Source: Streptomyces maremycinicus
GTDB taxonomy: Bacteria > Actinomycetota > Actinomycetes > Streptomycetales > Streptomycetaceae
DNA: 64,000 nucleotides
Assembly (NCBI RefSeq): GCF_001184025.1
Contig: NZ_BBYG01000010.1
Location: forward strand, 603,554 to 667,553
Reading direction: 5' to 3'
The first letter of the stretch is position 1. Every line of letters begins with the position of its first letter. The position numbers were made by a program, and so were the translations under genes. Positions 51,759-60,897 of the stretch are shown here, piece by piece. Under the pieces are notes generated by a model, which saw only the letters and a program-made list of their open reading frames with translations, did not search any database and had not been told where the DNA came from.

Positions 51759-52116
51759 TCGCCGGGCCTTCCTTCCGGCCGAGGCCCGGATGCCGACGGA
51801 AGCCCGGTCGACCGCTACGGCCTGGACGGCCTCGAAGTCACCGACGACGTATTCTCCTCACCCGCGTCGATCGTCTTCGACCAGCCCGAGAACCGGCTGC
51901 ACACCATCAAGGCCGTACTCGTCGCCACTCTGGAGGACCGAAGCCACGCCCCCAGATCGGTCTGCTCGCCGTGGAGAGCGCAAGCGACCCCGCCTTCACC
52001 GCCCCCTACCCGCTCCATCGGAGGGCTTCGCGGGCATCGGGGCCCTGGACGCGGCGAACGAGATCGTGCACGACCGGTCCGGCACCCTGGTCCGCCCGGA
52101 GCTCGCCGCCGGCTGA
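51759..52116 (+). pseudogene. degraded gene of unknown family, at least two frameshifts
   Basis: Three successive reading frames each carry a stretch with strong coding bias. Phase one (from about 51789) reads [36 protein letters not shown] and [14 protein letters not shown]. Phase two (about 51955) reads [21 protein letters not shown]. Phase three reads [19 protein letters not shown] and [12 protein letters not shown], ending with TGA at 52114-52116. No single frame spans them, and phase one has no start codon after its upstream stop (51756). I do not recognise the family. The pattern is of a once-functional cytosolic protein decayed by small indels. Confidence 0.6.
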
Positions 52117-52154
52117 CGGCCGCCGGGAAGGCGGGGGAAGGCGCGGGGAGCCAC

Positions 52155-52192
52155 CGGGCCGTCCGGCCCCGCGCACGGGGCCGGACGGCCCG
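52155..52192. promoter_or_regulatory. perfect 17-bp hairpin whose arms are each a GGGCC-N4-GGCCC box
   Basis: CGGGCCGTCCGGCCCCG (52155-52171) and CGGGGCCGGACGGCCCG (52176-52192) are exact reverse complements with a CGCA loop. It follows the degraded gene by about 40 bases, so may be its old terminator. But each arm alone also fits the box found before other genes of the island, and the pair lies 89-124 bases before the pflB start. It could serve either role. Confidence 0.6.
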
Positions 52193-52279
52193 CCCGTGGG
52201 CGCTGTCCGGCACTCCCCGTGACGATCACGGACGACGAGCATCGAAGTGCACCGACACGTACCGAGGAGAGGAACGGCG

Positions 52280-54538
52280 ATGACCGCAACCGTGACGGCC
52301 GGCGACCGGGCCACCGTGGCCTGGCGAGGCTTCGCCGGGACCCGCTGGCGCGAGCTGATCGACGTGCGCGACTTCATCCAGGCCAACTACACCCCGTACG
52401 AGGGCGACGCGTCCTTCCTGACCGGCCCCACGGACCGCACCCGGGCCGTCTGGGAGAAGGTCGGATCGCTGTTCCCCGAGGAGCGTGCGCGCGGCATCCT
52501 CGACGTGGACCCCGCGACGCCGTCGACGATCACCTCGCACGCGCCCGGCTGGATCGACCGGGACCGCGAACTGATCGTCGGCCTCCAGACGGACGCCCCG
52601 CTCAAGCGCGCGATCATGCCCAACGGCGGTCTGCGCATGGTGCAGAACGGCCTCGAGGCGTACGGCTACGAGGCCGATCCGTTCGTGACGAAGGTCTTCG
52701 GGACCTACCGCAAGACCCACAACGACGGTGTCTTCGACGCCTACACGCCCGCGATGCGCACCGCGCGCAAGGTCGGCATCATCACCGGACTGCCCGACGC
52801 CTACGGCCGCGGCCGGATCATCGGCGACTACCGGCGCGTCGCCCTCTACGGCACCGACCGGCTGATCGAGGCCAAGCGGGCGGAGAAGGCCCTGCTGGAC
52901 GGCCGGCCGTCGAGCGAGCACGTGATCCGCGACCGGGAGGAACTCGCCGAGCAGATCAAGGCGCTGGGCGAGCTGACCCGGATGGCGGCGACCTACGGCT
53001 GCGACGTCTCCCGGCCCGCGGGTACCGCGCACGAGGCCGTGCAGTGGCTCTACCTCGGCTACCTCGCCGCCGTGAAGGAACAGAACGGCGCCGCCATGTC
53101 GCTGGGCCGCACGTCGACCTTCCTCGACGTCTACCTCCAGCGGGACCTCGACGCGGGGACCCTCGACGAGTCACGGGCCCAGGAACTGATCGACGACTTC
53201 GTGATCAAGCTGCGGATCGTCCGCTTCCTGCGCACCCCCGAGTACGACGCGCTGTTCTCCGGCGACCCGACCTGGGTGACCGAGTCCATCGGGGGCGTCG
53301 GCGCCGACGGCCGCACGCTGGTCACCCGCACCTCCTTCCGCTTCCTGCGGACCCTCTACAACCTCGGCCCCGCCCCCGAACCCAACCTCACCGTGCTGTG
53401 GTCCCCGCGGCTGCCCGCCGGCTTCAAGACGTTCTGCGCCCAGGTCTCCATCGACACCAGCGCCGTCCAGTACGAGTCCGACGAACTGATCCGCCCCCGC
53501 AACGGCGACGACACCGCGATCGCCTGCTGCGTGTCCGCCATGGCGGTGGGCAAGGAGATGCAGTTCTTCGGCGCGCGCGTCAACCTGGCCAAGGCGCTGC
53601 TCTACGCCGTCAACGGCGGCCGGGACGAGATGACGGGTGACCAGGTCACCCCCGCGACGCCCGCGCTGACGGGGGAGTACCTGGACTTCGACGAGCTGTC
53701 GGCGGCCTACGACCGGGTCCTGGACTGGCTGGCGGAGACCTACGTCGACACCCTCAACGTCATCCACCACATGCACGACAAGTACGCGTACGAGCGCCTC
53801 GAGATGGCGCTGCACGACCACCCCGTGCACCGGTTCATGGCCTGCGGCGTCGCGGGGCTCTCCGTCGCCGCCGACAGCCTGTCCGCCGTCAGGTTCGCCC
53901 GGGTGAAGGTCGTCCGGGACGCCACCGGGCTGGCCGTCGACTTCCTGACCGAGGGCGAGTTCCCGGCGTACGGCAACAACGACGACCGCGCCGACTCCCT
54001 CGCCGTCGGCCTGGTGGAGTCCTTCATGGCGAAGGTCCGCAGGCACCCCACGTACCGGGACGCCGAGCACACCCAGTCGGTGCTGACCATCACTTCGAAC
54101 GTCGTCTACGGCAAGCACACCGGCAACACCCCCGACGGGCGCCGGGCCGGACAGCCCTTCGCGCCGGGCGCCAACCCGATGAACGGCCGTGACCGGCACG
54201 GCGTGGCCGCCTCCGCCCTCTCGGTCGCCAAGCTGCCCTACGAGCAGGCCCGCGACGGCATCTCGCTGACCACCACCATCACTCCCGAGGGGCTGGGACA
54301 CGCCCCGGCGGAGCGGGCCGGGAACCTGGTGGGCATCCTCGACGCCTATATGACGTCCGGCGGTTTCCACATGAACGTCAACGTGCTGGACCGGGAGGTG
54401 CTGGAGGACGCCATGGAGCACCCCGAGAAGTACCCGGAGCTGACCATCCGGGTCTCCGGATACGCGGTCAACTTCGTCCGCCTGAACCGCGAGCAGCAGC
54501 TCGACGTGATCAGCCGCACCTTCCACGGAACGCTGTGA
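52280..54538 (+). CDS. pflB: pyruvate formate-lyase (glycyl radical enzyme)
   Basis: This 752-residue enzyme cleaves pyruvate with CoA to acetyl-CoA and formate. It has the paired catalytic cysteines Cys416-Cys417 in AIACCVSAM, the substrate-side MPNGGLRMV and [21 protein letters not shown], and the C-terminal radical loop [10 protein letters not shown] with Gly727 as the radical site. The length and Cys-Cys spacing match true PFL (E. coli 760 residues), not diol dehydratases. ATG at 52280 follows GAGAGGAAC. Its activase gene overlaps by four bases. Glycyl radicals are destroyed by oxygen, so the presence in a Streptomyces implies use under oxygen limitation. No formate channel gene is seen. 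Confidence 0.95.
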   Translation: MTATVTAGDRATVAWRGFAGTRWRELIDVRDFIQANYTPYEGDASFLTGPTDRTRAVWEKVGSLFPEERARGILDVDPATPSTITSHAPGWIDRDRELIVGLQTDAPLKRAIMPNGGLRMVQNGLEAYGYEADPFVTKVFGTYRKTHNDGVFDAYTPAMRTARKVGIITGLPDAYGRGRIIGDYRRVALYGTDRLIEAKRAEKALLDGRPSSEHVIRDREELAEQIKALGELTRMAATYGCDVSRPAGTAHEAVQWLYLGYLAAVKEQNGAAMSLGRTSTFLDVYLQRDLDAGTLDESRAQELIDDFVIKLRIVRFLRTPEYDALFSGDPTWVTESIGGVGADGRTLVTRTSFRFLRTLYNLGPAPEPNLTVLWSPRLPAGFKTFCAQVSIDTSAVQYESDELIRPRNGDDTAIACCVSAMAVGKEMQFFGARVNLAKALLYAVNGGRDEMTGDQVTPATPALTGEYLDFDELSAAYDRVLDWLAETYVDTLNVIHHMHDKYAYERLEMALHDHPVHRFMACGVAGLSVAADSLSAVRFARVKVVRDATGLAVDFLTEGEFPAYGNNDDRADSLAVGLVESFMAKVRRHPTYRDAEHTQSVLTITSNVVYGKHTGNTPDGRRAGQPFAPGANPMNGRDRHGVAASALSVAKLPYEQARDGISLTTTITPEGLGHAPAERAGNLVGILDAYMTSGGFHMNVNVLDREVLEDAMEHPEKYPELTIRVSGYAVNFVRLNREQQLDVISRTFHGTL

Positions 54539-55281
54539 GAGCCATGACGGGACCGACGACCGGGCGGATCCACTCCTGGGACCTGTCCACCGGAGTGGAC
54601 GGCCCCGGGACCCGGTTCGTCCTGTTCGTCAGCGGTTGCCCCCTGCGCTGCCTGTACTGCGCCAACCCCGACACCTGGCACATGCGCGACGGCCGGGAGA
54701 CGACGGTGGACGAGGTGATGGCGGAGATCGAGAAGTACCGGGCCTTCGTCACCACCGCCGGCGGCGGGGTGACGATCACCGGGGGCGAGCCACTGCTCCA
54801 GCCGGCCTTCACGGGCGAGGTCCTGCGCCGGTGCCGGGAAGCCGGTCTGCACACCGCCCTGGACACCTCCGGCTTCCTCGGCGCCCGTGCCTCCGACGAG
54901 CTGCTCGCCGACACCGACCTGGTCCTGCTGGACATCAAGGCCTTCGACATCGGCGCCTACCGGAGACTGACCGGCGGCCGCCTCGCCCCCACACTCGGCT
55001 TCGCGACCCGCCTCGACCGCCTCGGCGTCCCGATGTGGATCCGCTACGTGCTGGTGCCCGGCCGGACCGACGATCCGGCGGCCGTGGACGGCCTGGCCGA
55101 CTTCGTCGCGGGGCTGGGCAGGGTCGAGCGGGTCGACGTGCTGCCCTTCCACAAGCTCGGGGCCCCGAAGTACGAGGCCCTCGGCATCCCCTTCCCGCTG
55201 CGCGACACCCCGGTGCCCGACCCGGCCCTGACCCGGAGCGTCCGCGAGCGCTTCAGGGAGCGGGGGGTGCCCGCCTACTGA
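54535..55281 (+). CDS. pflA: pyruvate formate-lyase activating enzyme (radical SAM)
   Basis: This 248-residue radical-SAM enzyme generates the glycyl radical on PFL. The cluster motif Cys35-x3-Cys39-x2-Cys42 is in [27 protein letters not shown] binds SAM, and [11 protein letters not shown] and [15 protein letters not shown] are activase-typical. The GTG at 54535 overlaps the pflB stop (GTGA); an ATG at 54544 with GAGAG upstream would remove three residues and is equally possible. Cotranscribed with pflB. Confidence 0.94.
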   Translation: MRAMTGPTTGRIHSWDLSTGVDGPGTRFVLFVSGCPLRCLYCANPDTWHMRDGRETTVDEVMAEIEKYRAFVTTAGGGVTITGGEPLLQPAFTGEVLRRCREAGLHTALDTSGFLGARASDELLADTDLVLLDIKAFDIGAYRRLTGGRLAPTLGFATRLDRLGVPMWIRYVLVPGRTDDPAAVDGLADFVAGLGRVERVDVLPFHKLGAPKYEALGIPFPLRDTPVPDPALTRSVRERFRERGVPAY

Positions 55282-55298
55282 CGCGCCGACTGACGCGC

Positions 55299-57011
55299 CT
55301 ACTGACGTTGGAGCCACGCGCGGTAGGCGGCCACGGCGGTGGGCAGCGTGGGGAAGATCCGCTCCCCGCCGACCGTGTCCGCGAGGCCGTACGCGACCAG
55401 GTCGTCCATCAGGTCCTGCTTCGCCCGCGCGAGGCAGAACACGATGCCGCGGCCGGTCAGTTCACGGCGCAGCTCGTCGACCGCGTCGAGGGCGGTGATG
55501 TCGACCTCGACATTGGCCTCGGCGTTGAGGACGAACCAGCGGACGGGACCGGTCTGTTCGTCGACGGCGGCCAGGGCGCGGCGCCGGAAGTCCTCCGCGT
55601 TGGCGAAGAACAGGGGCGAGTCGTAGCGGTAGACCAGGAGCCCCGGGATCGTCCTGGCCTGCGGGTAGTCGTCGATGTCGTGCATGCCGGCCACGCCGGG
55701 GACCAGGCCCTCCACGGCGTCGTGCGGCCGCGCCACCCGGGTCAGCAGCTCGGCCACCGACAGGCCGACGGCCACGATCACCCCGTACAGGATGTCGAGA
55801 GCGAGCACACCGCCGAGGCAGCCGAGCGCGAGGAGCAGTTCCCTGCGGCGGAAGGAGGCGAGCCGCCGGAAACCGGCGAGGTCGATCATGCGGACCGCCG
55901 CGTAGACGACGAGCGCGCCGAGCACCGCGGACGGAGTCCGGCTCAGCAGCGGACTGAGGAAGAGCAGCACGGCGAGCACCACCGCCCCGGCCACCAGAGA
56001 GTACGCCTGGCTGCGGGCGCCGGCCGAGGAGGCGAGGGCGGTACGGCTGGCACTGCTGCTCACGGGGAAGCCGGCCAGCGCCCCGGCGCCGAGGTTGGCC
56101 GCGCCCAGGGCCAGGAACTCCTGGTCGGCGTCGAGCCGGGGGCCTTCGTCCTCGTGGGCGGCGAACGCCCGCGCGGTCAGGATGAAGTCGGTGTAGCCGA
56201 CCAGCAGGACGCCCAGCGCGGGGAGCGCGAGGTGCGGCACCGCGCCCAGATCCGGGACGGACAGGCTCGGCAGACCGGCCGGAACCTCGCCGATCACCCG
56301 GAGGCCGTGTGCGCCGTCGAGGTCCAGGACGACCACGGCGGCGGTGCCGAGGACGAACGCGACCAGCGGACCGGGCACGGCCGGGGCGTGACGGGCCGTC
56401 ACGAGGAGGAACACGAGGACGACGGCGGAGAAGAGGACGGTCGTCGGGTCCGCCTCGGGCAGGTGGACGAGGAAGGACCACACCTGGGGGAAGAACTCCG
56501 CGCCCGTCGTCGGCACCCCGGTGAGCTCGGGCAGCTGATCCACCATCATGATGAGCGCCACGCCGGTGAGATAGCCGATCAGGACGGGGCGGGACAGCAG
56601 ATCCGCGAGGAATCCCAGCCGCACCGCCCGGGCGACCAGACAGAGCAGCCCGACCGTCACGGCGAGAGCCGCCGCCAGCGACGCGTAGCGCCCGGCGTCC
56701 CCGGCCGCCAGCGGCGCGACCACGGCGGCCGTCATGAGGGCGGTCGTGGACTCGGGGCCGACCGACAGCAGCCGCGAGGAACCGAAGACCGCGTACAGCC
56801 CGAGGGCCGGGAGGATCGCCCACAGCCCGGTGACCGGCGGCAGCCCGGCCACGCCCGCGTAGGCCATGACCTGCGGCACCAGGTAGGCGGCCACGGTCAT
56901 CCCGGCGAGCAGATCACCGGTGAGCCACGCGCGCCGGTAGCCCAGGAGCGCGACGAGACCGGGCACCAGCCGGCCCCACCGCGGGACCTGTCTGCCGGAC
57001 GCCTTGGACAT
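55299..57011 (-). CDS. SulP-family anion transporter with STAS domain
   Basis: This 570-residue protein has the SulP membrane domain (about 12-14 helices, residues 20-430), with GDLLAGMTVAAYLVPQVMAYA at the first helix pair and GAANLGAGALAGFPVSSSASRTAL, the conserved motif near the substrate site. A C-terminal STAS domain follows (about 445-560; FVLNAEANVEVDITALDAVDEL). SulP proteins move sulfate, bicarbonate or other anions. ATG at 57011 has GGAAGG upstream. It converges on pflA and diverges from the DoxX-like gene. Related SulP genes lie near hypoxia genes in other Streptomyces; here formate or bicarbonate is a possible substrate, as inference only. Confidence 0.9.
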   Translation of the reverse strand: MSKASGRQVPRWGRLVPGLVALLGYRRAWLTGDLLAGMTVAAYLVPQVMAYAGVAGLPPVTGLWAILPALGLYAVFGSSRLLSVGPESTTALMTAAVVAPLAAGDAGRYASLAAALAVTVGLLCLVARAVRLGFLADLLSRPVLIGYLTGVALIMMVDQLPELTGVPTTGAEFFPQVWSFLVHLPEADPTTVLFSAVVLVFLLVTARHAPAVPGPLVAFVLGTAAVVVLDLDGAHGLRVIGEVPAGLPSLSVPDLGAVPHLALPALGVLLVGYTDFILTARAFAAHEDEGPRLDADQEFLALGAANLGAGALAGFPVSSSASRTALASSAGARSQAYSLVAGAVVLAVLLFLSPLLSRTPSAVLGALVVYAAVRMIDLAGFRRLASFRRRELLLALGCLGGVLALDILYGVIVAVGLSVAELLTRVARPHDAVEGLVPGVAGMHDIDDYPQARTIPGLLVYRYDSPLFFANAEDFRRRALAAVDEQTGPVRWFVLNAEANVEVDITALDAVDELRRELTGRGIVFCLARAKQDLMDDLVAYGLADTVGGERIFPTLPTAVAAYRAWLQRQ

Positions 57012-57116
57012 GTGCCGCCTTCCGTCGTCTGCCCTCATGATCCACCGGCCGCGCGAGCCGCAGCCGGAGCGCGCGTGCCCGGCGTGCCACGCCCGGCCCA
57101 ACGGCCTTGCGGAACG

Positions 57117-57130
57117 GGGCCGTTCGGCCC
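57117..57130. promoter_or_regulatory. GGGMC-N4-GGCCC box in the SulP/DoxX divergent spacer
   Basis: GGGCCGTTCGGCCC at 57117-57130 stands almost midway between the two divergent start codons (106 and 100 bases away), as expected for a shared site. A weaker CGGAC-N4-GGCAT half-copy lies at 57140-57153. Confidence 0.5.
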
Positions 57131-57230
57131 TGGGGACGCGGACCTTCGGCATCCGTCGCCGAGCGTCGCCCGCGGCCAGAGTAAGGGGTGTCAGGCACCG
57201 ACCCGATCATCCCCGAAGGGAACCACGACC

Positions 57231-57860
57231 ATGGCCGTGCACGAGCACCCGCACCGGAGCTCCGGATTCCACCTGCCGTCGCTGCGCAGGAACCGGACCG
57301 CCTCCGCATCCGAGTCGGCCGTGTCGGCGGACACCGGCACGCACACCGCGCGGGTCTACGCCTTCGCCTCCCTGCGCCTGCTCACGGCGTTCGTCTTCCT
57401 GTGGGCGTTCCTCGACAAGACCTTCGGCTTCGGCTACGCCACCCCGTCCGGCAAGGGCTGGCTCGACGGCGGTTCGCCGACAAAGGGATTCCTCGGTTCC
57501 GTCGCCGTCGGACCGATGGAGTCCACCTTCCACTCCTGGGCCGGCGACCCGTGGGCGGACTGGCTGTTCATGCTCGGTCTGCTGGGGATCGGCCTCGCCC
57601 TGGTCGCGGGGGTCGCGCTGCGGTTCGCCGCCGTCGCCGGGACCGTGATGATGGCGCTGATGTGGATCGCCGAGTGGCCGCCGGCAAAGCACCTTTCGGA
57701 CGGCTCGCCGAGCATGTCGACGAACCCCTTCGTCGACTACCACCTGATCTACGCCGTGGCCCTGATCGTGCTGGCCGCCGCCGCCGCGGGCGACACCCTC
57801 GGCGCGGGCCGGCTCTGGGCCAGGCTGCCGTTCGTCCGCGACCACAGCTGGCTGCGCTGA
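57231..57860 (+). CDS. DoxX/DoxD-like four-helix membrane protein
   Basis: This 209-residue protein has a polar His-rich N-terminus (MAVHEHPHRSSGFHLPSLRR) and four membrane helices (about residues 44-62, 100-121, 123-146, 168-190). SLRLLTAFVFLWAFLDKTFGFGY is typical of DoxX-related proteins, and MALMWIAEWPPAKH and NPFVDYHLIYAVALIVLAA recur in actinobacterial relatives. DoxX members pair with electron-transfer or redox-stress enzymes. ATG at 57231 follows GAAGGGA. It is monocistronic, bounded by a terminator hairpin, and shares an upstream box with SulP. Confidence 0.83.
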   Translation: MAVHEHPHRSSGFHLPSLRRNRTASASESAVSADTGTHTARVYAFASLRLLTAFVFLWAFLDKTFGFGYATPSGKGWLDGGSPTKGFLGSVAVGPMESTFHSWAGDPWADWLFMLGLLGIGLALVAGVALRFAAVAGTVMMALMWIAEWPPAKHLSDGSPSMSTNPFVDYHLIYAVALIVLAAAAAGDTLGAGRLWARLPFVRDHSWLR

Positions 57861-57870
57861 AGACCGACCG

Positions 57871-57900
57871 CGCGGTGGGCCCGGCGCCCGGCCCACCGCG
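57871..57900 (+). terminator. terminator of the DoxX-like gene
   Basis: CGCGGTGGGCC (57871-57881) and GGCCCACCGCG (57890-57900) form a perfect 11-bp stem with an 8-base loop, ten bases after the stop. Confidence 0.75.
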
Positions 57901-57935
57901 CCGAGCCGTGCGGGGGGGTCGGTCGGCCCCTATCC

Positions 57936-57949
57936 GGGACCAGTGGCCC
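57936..57949. promoter_or_regulatory. GGGMC-N4-GGCCC box upstream of the universal stress gene
   Basis: GGGACCAGTGGCCC at 57936-57949 lies 64 bases before the first universal stress protein ATG, after the preceding terminator, in the position of a promoter-proximal activator site. Confidence 0.5.
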
Positions 57950-58013
57950 CTGCACGAGGAACCGCCCGAAGACGACTCTGGAATCGGATTTCTCGCCCCA
58001 GGAGGTGGAGATC

Positions 58014-58919
58014 ATGCTCCGCACGATCGCCGTAGGCCTCGACGGCTCCCAGGAGAGCCGGGCCGCCGCGGAATGGGCGGCTCGCGAAGCGAAGCTGCGC
58101 GGCCTGCCGTTGAAGATCGTCCATGTCTGGGAGCCGGTGCCCGAGCCCATGGCGCAGGCGCCGCTGCTCGGCGCCGAGACCCATCAGCACTGGACCGAGC
58201 GGATCCCGCGGGAAGCCGCGGAGGGGGTCCGGCTGCGCCACCCGGGCGTCGAGGTGAGCACCGAGCAGGTCTCCGGCTACCCGGGCAACGCGCTGGCCGA
58301 GGCGGCGAAGAGCGCCGAACTGCTCGTCCTGGGCTCGCGCGGCCTCGGCGGGATCGGCGGGTTCATGGTCGGCTCGGTCGGCCTCTCCGTCCTCGCGCAC
58401 GCCGACCGCCCCGTCGTGATGGTGCGGGCGCTGGAAGCGGCCTCCGACGAGCACGAGCCGGACCCGGCAGGAATTCCCTCCGCCGCGACGCCCTTCCTGC
58501 CGGTGGTCCTCGGACTCGACGTCGACCACCCGGACGACACGCTGATCGAGTTCGCCTTCGACGCCGCCGAGCGGCGCGCGACCTCGCTGCGGGTCGTCCA
58601 CGGCTGGAACCCGCCGCCGTACTACGCCTATGGCACGCCCGCGAACCCCGCGCTGCACGAGGCGCTGGCCCTCGGCGACGCCGAGGCGCTGGCCGAGGTG
58701 CTGCGGCCTTGGCGGAAGAGGTTCCCGGAGGTGCGGGTCGTCGAGGAGTCCCGCTACGGCAGCGCGGCCGTGCACGTCGTGGACGCCGCCCGCCGGGCTT
58801 CCCTCGTCGTCGTGGGCCGGCGTATCCGCCGCAGCCCGTTCGGCGCCCACATCGGGCACGTCACGCACGCCGTCCTGCACCACTCCACCGCGCCGGTGGC
58901 CGTCGTCCCCCACGACTGA
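58014..58919 (+). CDS. tandem-domain universal stress protein
   Basis: This 301-residue protein comprises two USP domains. The first begins LRTIAVGLDGSQESRAAAEWAAREA and ends with the ATP-binding LVLGSRGLGGIGGFMVGSVGLSVLAHADRPVVMVR (G-x2-G-x9-G(S/T)). The second begins VVLGLDVDHPDDTLIEFAFDAA, and its end reads VVVGRRIRRSPFGAHIGHVTHAVLHH, a degenerate nucleotide loop. Such proteins are strongly induced by hypoxia in actinobacteria. ATG at 58014 has AGGAGG upstream. It heads a unit with the alcohol dehydrogenase and second USP gene, with a regulatory box just upstream. Confidence 0.9.
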   Translation: MLRTIAVGLDGSQESRAAAEWAAREAKLRGLPLKIVHVWEPVPEPMAQAPLLGAETHQHWTERIPREAAEGVRLRHPGVEVSTEQVSGYPGNALAEAAKSAELLVLGSRGLGGIGGFMVGSVGLSVLAHADRPVVMVRALEAASDEHEPDPAGIPSAATPFLPVVLGLDVDHPDDTLIEFAFDAAERRATSLRVVHGWNPPPYYAYGTPANPALHEALALGDAEALAEVLRPWRKRFPEVRVVEESRYGSAAVHVVDAARRASLVVVGRRIRRSPFGAHIGHVTHAVLHHSTAPVAVVPHD

Positions 58920-58979
58920 CCCACCCTCGGTCCCCCCATCACTCCCGATCCCCCGATCACCCGCGAGGAGAAGAGAACC

Positions 58980-60002
58980 ATGAAGGCAGCGGTCGTACGA
59001 GCGTTCGGTGAGCCCCTGGTCATCGAGGAGCGCTCCGACCCGGAGCCCGGTCCCGGCCAGGTCCGCGTCCGGGTGGAGGCGTCCGGACTGTGCCACACCG
59101 ACATCCACGCGGCCCACGGCGACTGGCCGGTGAAGCCGACCCCGCCGTTCGTTCCCGGGCACGAGGGCGTCGGCCTGGTGGAGGCGCTCGGCGAAGGCGT
59201 CACCCACCTCGCCCTAGGACAGCGGGTCGCCGTGCCCTGGCTGGGCAAGGCGTGCGGGCGGTGCGAGCACTGCCTGTCCGGCTGGGAGACGCTCTGCGAG
59301 CAGCAGATCAACACCGGCTACGGCTGCGACGGCGGGTACGCCGAGAAGATGCTCGCCTGGGCCGACTTCGCCCAGCCCGTGCCCGACGGCATCAGCGCCC
59401 TGGAGGCCGCCCCCCTGACCTGCGCGGGCGTCACCACGTACAAGGCGCTCAAAGTCGCCGGGGTCCGGCCCGCCCAGCTCGTCGCGATCTCCGGGATCGG
59501 CGGACTCGGTCATCTCGCCGTGCAGTACGCGAAGATCGCCGGCGCCACGGTGGCCGCGATCGACGTCACCGACGAGAAGCTCCGGCTGGCCGCCGAACTC
59601 GGCGCGGACATCGTCGTCGACGCCCGCAAGGAGAACGTCGGCGAGGTGCTCAAACGGCACGGCGGCGCCCACGCGGCCCTCGCGCTCGCGGTGGACGACG
59701 CGGCCTTCGAGGCCGTCAACGCCGGGCTGCGGCGCGGCGGCAAGCTGGTCATGGTGGCGCTGCCGGCGCACGGCACGGTCCGGGTGCCCGTCTTCGACAC
59801 CGTCCTGAACGGCACCTCGGTGATCGGCTCGATCGTCGGCACGCGGCAGGACCTCGCCGAGGTCTTCCGGCTGCACGCGGCCGGCCGCACCGAGGTCGTC
59901 TACGAGGCCCGTCCCCTCGCCTCCGTCAACGACTCCATCGACGAGGTGCTGCGCGGCGAGGTCAAGGCCCGGATCGTGTTCGACCTCGGTGCGGGACGGT
60001 GA
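58980..60002 (+). CDS. adhP: zinc-dependent alcohol dehydrogenase (AdhP-like)
   Basis: This 340-residue medium-chain dehydrogenase has catalytic zinc ligands Cys38 (GLCHTD), His61-Glu62 (GHEGVG) and the Cys in LTCAGVTTY. Its structural zinc ligands are Cys92, 95, 98 and 106 (CGRCEHCLSGWETLC). The NAD motif is ISGIGGLGHLAVQYAK. It resembles propanol-preferring AdhP. It lies 60 bases after the first USP gene and overlaps or abuts the second. In an oxygen-limited cell it could reduce acetaldehyde to regenerate NAD+. ATG at 58980 follows GAGGAG. Confidence 0.92.
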   Translation: MKAAVVRAFGEPLVIEERSDPEPGPGQVRVRVEASGLCHTDIHAAHGDWPVKPTPPFVPGHEGVGLVEALGEGVTHLALGQRVAVPWLGKACGRCEHCLSGWETLCEQQINTGYGCDGGYAEKMLAWADFAQPVPDGISALEAAPLTCAGVTTYKALKVAGVRPAQLVAISGIGGLGHLAVQYAKIAGATVAAIDVTDEKLRLAAELGADIVVDARKENVGEVLKRHGGAHAALALAVDDAAFEAVNAGLRRGGKLVMVALPAHGTVRVPVFDTVLNGTSVIGSIVGTRQDLAEVFRLHAAGRTEVVYEARPLASVNDSIDEVLRGEVKARIVFDLGAGR

Positions 60003-60007
60003 GCACG

Positions 60008-60880
60008 ATGAACCTACCGATCGTGGCCGGTGTGGACGGCTCGGAGCCGAGTCTTCGGGCCGTCGACTGGGCCGCCGACGAGTGCGCCCTGCGCGGGGCG
60101 CCGCTGCGGCTGGTGTACGCCTCCCTCTGGGAGCGGTACGAGGGCGAGTCCCTGGCCGCGGACGTCGGCAGGCCGTCCGAGCAGGTGACGGCCGAGCACA
60201 TCGTGCGGACCGCCGCGCGGCGGGCCCGGGCACGCCGCCCGGAGGTCGAGGTGTCCACCGACGTGGTGCCCGAGGAGCCCGAGTACGCCCTGGTCCACGA
60301 GGGACGCGACGCCGCCGCCCTGGTGGTCGGCACCCGGGGGCGCAGCGGCCTCGTCGAGATGCTGCTCGGGTCGGTCAGCCTGACTGTCGCCGCCCACGCG
60401 GCCTGCCCGGTGATCGTGCTGCGCGGCAGCAACGACAACCGGGTGAGCGCCGCGACGCCCGGCCGGATCGTCGTGGGGATCGGAGGGAAGGGGGCGGACT
60501 CCGCCGCCGTGCGCTTCGCCGTCCGGGAGGCGCGGCTGCGCCAGGCGACCCTGGACGCCGTACGGGCCTGGCGGTGCCCCGCGCACGAGAGCACCGACCA
60601 CCCTCTGCTCGCCGGAGAACCCGCCCGCCTGCACGAACAGCACGCTGTCGAGGCCCTCGACGAGGCGCTGAAGGACGTGCCCGCGGAGCTGGACCTGCGC
60701 CGGCGGACGGTCGAGGGCCCCGCCCGGCATGTCCTGTCGGCCGCCTCGCGGGAGGCGGACCTGCTGGTGGTCGGGGCCCGGCGCACCCCGGGACACCTGG
60801 GGCTCCAGCTCGGGCGCGTCGCCCACGGGGTCCTGCACCACGCGGCCTGCGCCGTCGCGGTCGTGCCCGAGCGGGCGTGA
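60008..60880 (+). CDS. second tandem-domain universal stress protein
   Basis: This 290-residue protein has two USP domains: IVAGVDGSEPSLRAVDWAADE to VVGTRGRSGLVEMLLGSVSLTVAAHA (complete nucleotide loop), then IVVGIGGKGADSAAVRFAVREA to LLVVGARRTPGHLGLQLGRVAHGVLHHA. It differs from the first copy throughout, so it is not a recent duplicate. A GTG at 59999 overlaps the dehydrogenase stop (GTGA) and would add three residues; the ATG at 60008 is the conventional choice. Cotranscribed with the dehydrogenase. It converges on the ppk2 gene, 17 bases away. Confidence 0.9.
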   Translation: MNLPIVAGVDGSEPSLRAVDWAADECALRGAPLRLVYASLWERYEGESLAADVGRPSEQVTAEHIVRTAARRARARRPEVEVSTDVVPEEPEYALVHEGRDAAALVVGTRGRSGLVEMLLGSVSLTVAAHAACPVIVLRGSNDNRVSAATPGRIVVGIGGKGADSAAVRFAVREARLRQATLDAVRAWRCPAHESTDHPLLAGEPARLHEQHAVEALDEALKDVPAELDLRRRTVEGPARHVLSAASREADLLVVGARRTPGHLGLQLGRVAHGVLHHAACAVAVVPERA

Positions 60881-60897
60881 CAGCGGTGGCCGGCCGC

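Noticed and set aside
52155..52192. Treating the pflB upstream hairpin as proof of regulator binding
   Set aside because: A perfect long hairpin is just as well explained as a terminator of the decayed gene, so I list it as ambiguous.
54636..57230. A very long open frame running from inside pflA through the SulP gene into the DoxX-like gene
   Set aside because: Only the last part (from ATG 57231) is real; the rest is antisense to SulP and low-complexity.
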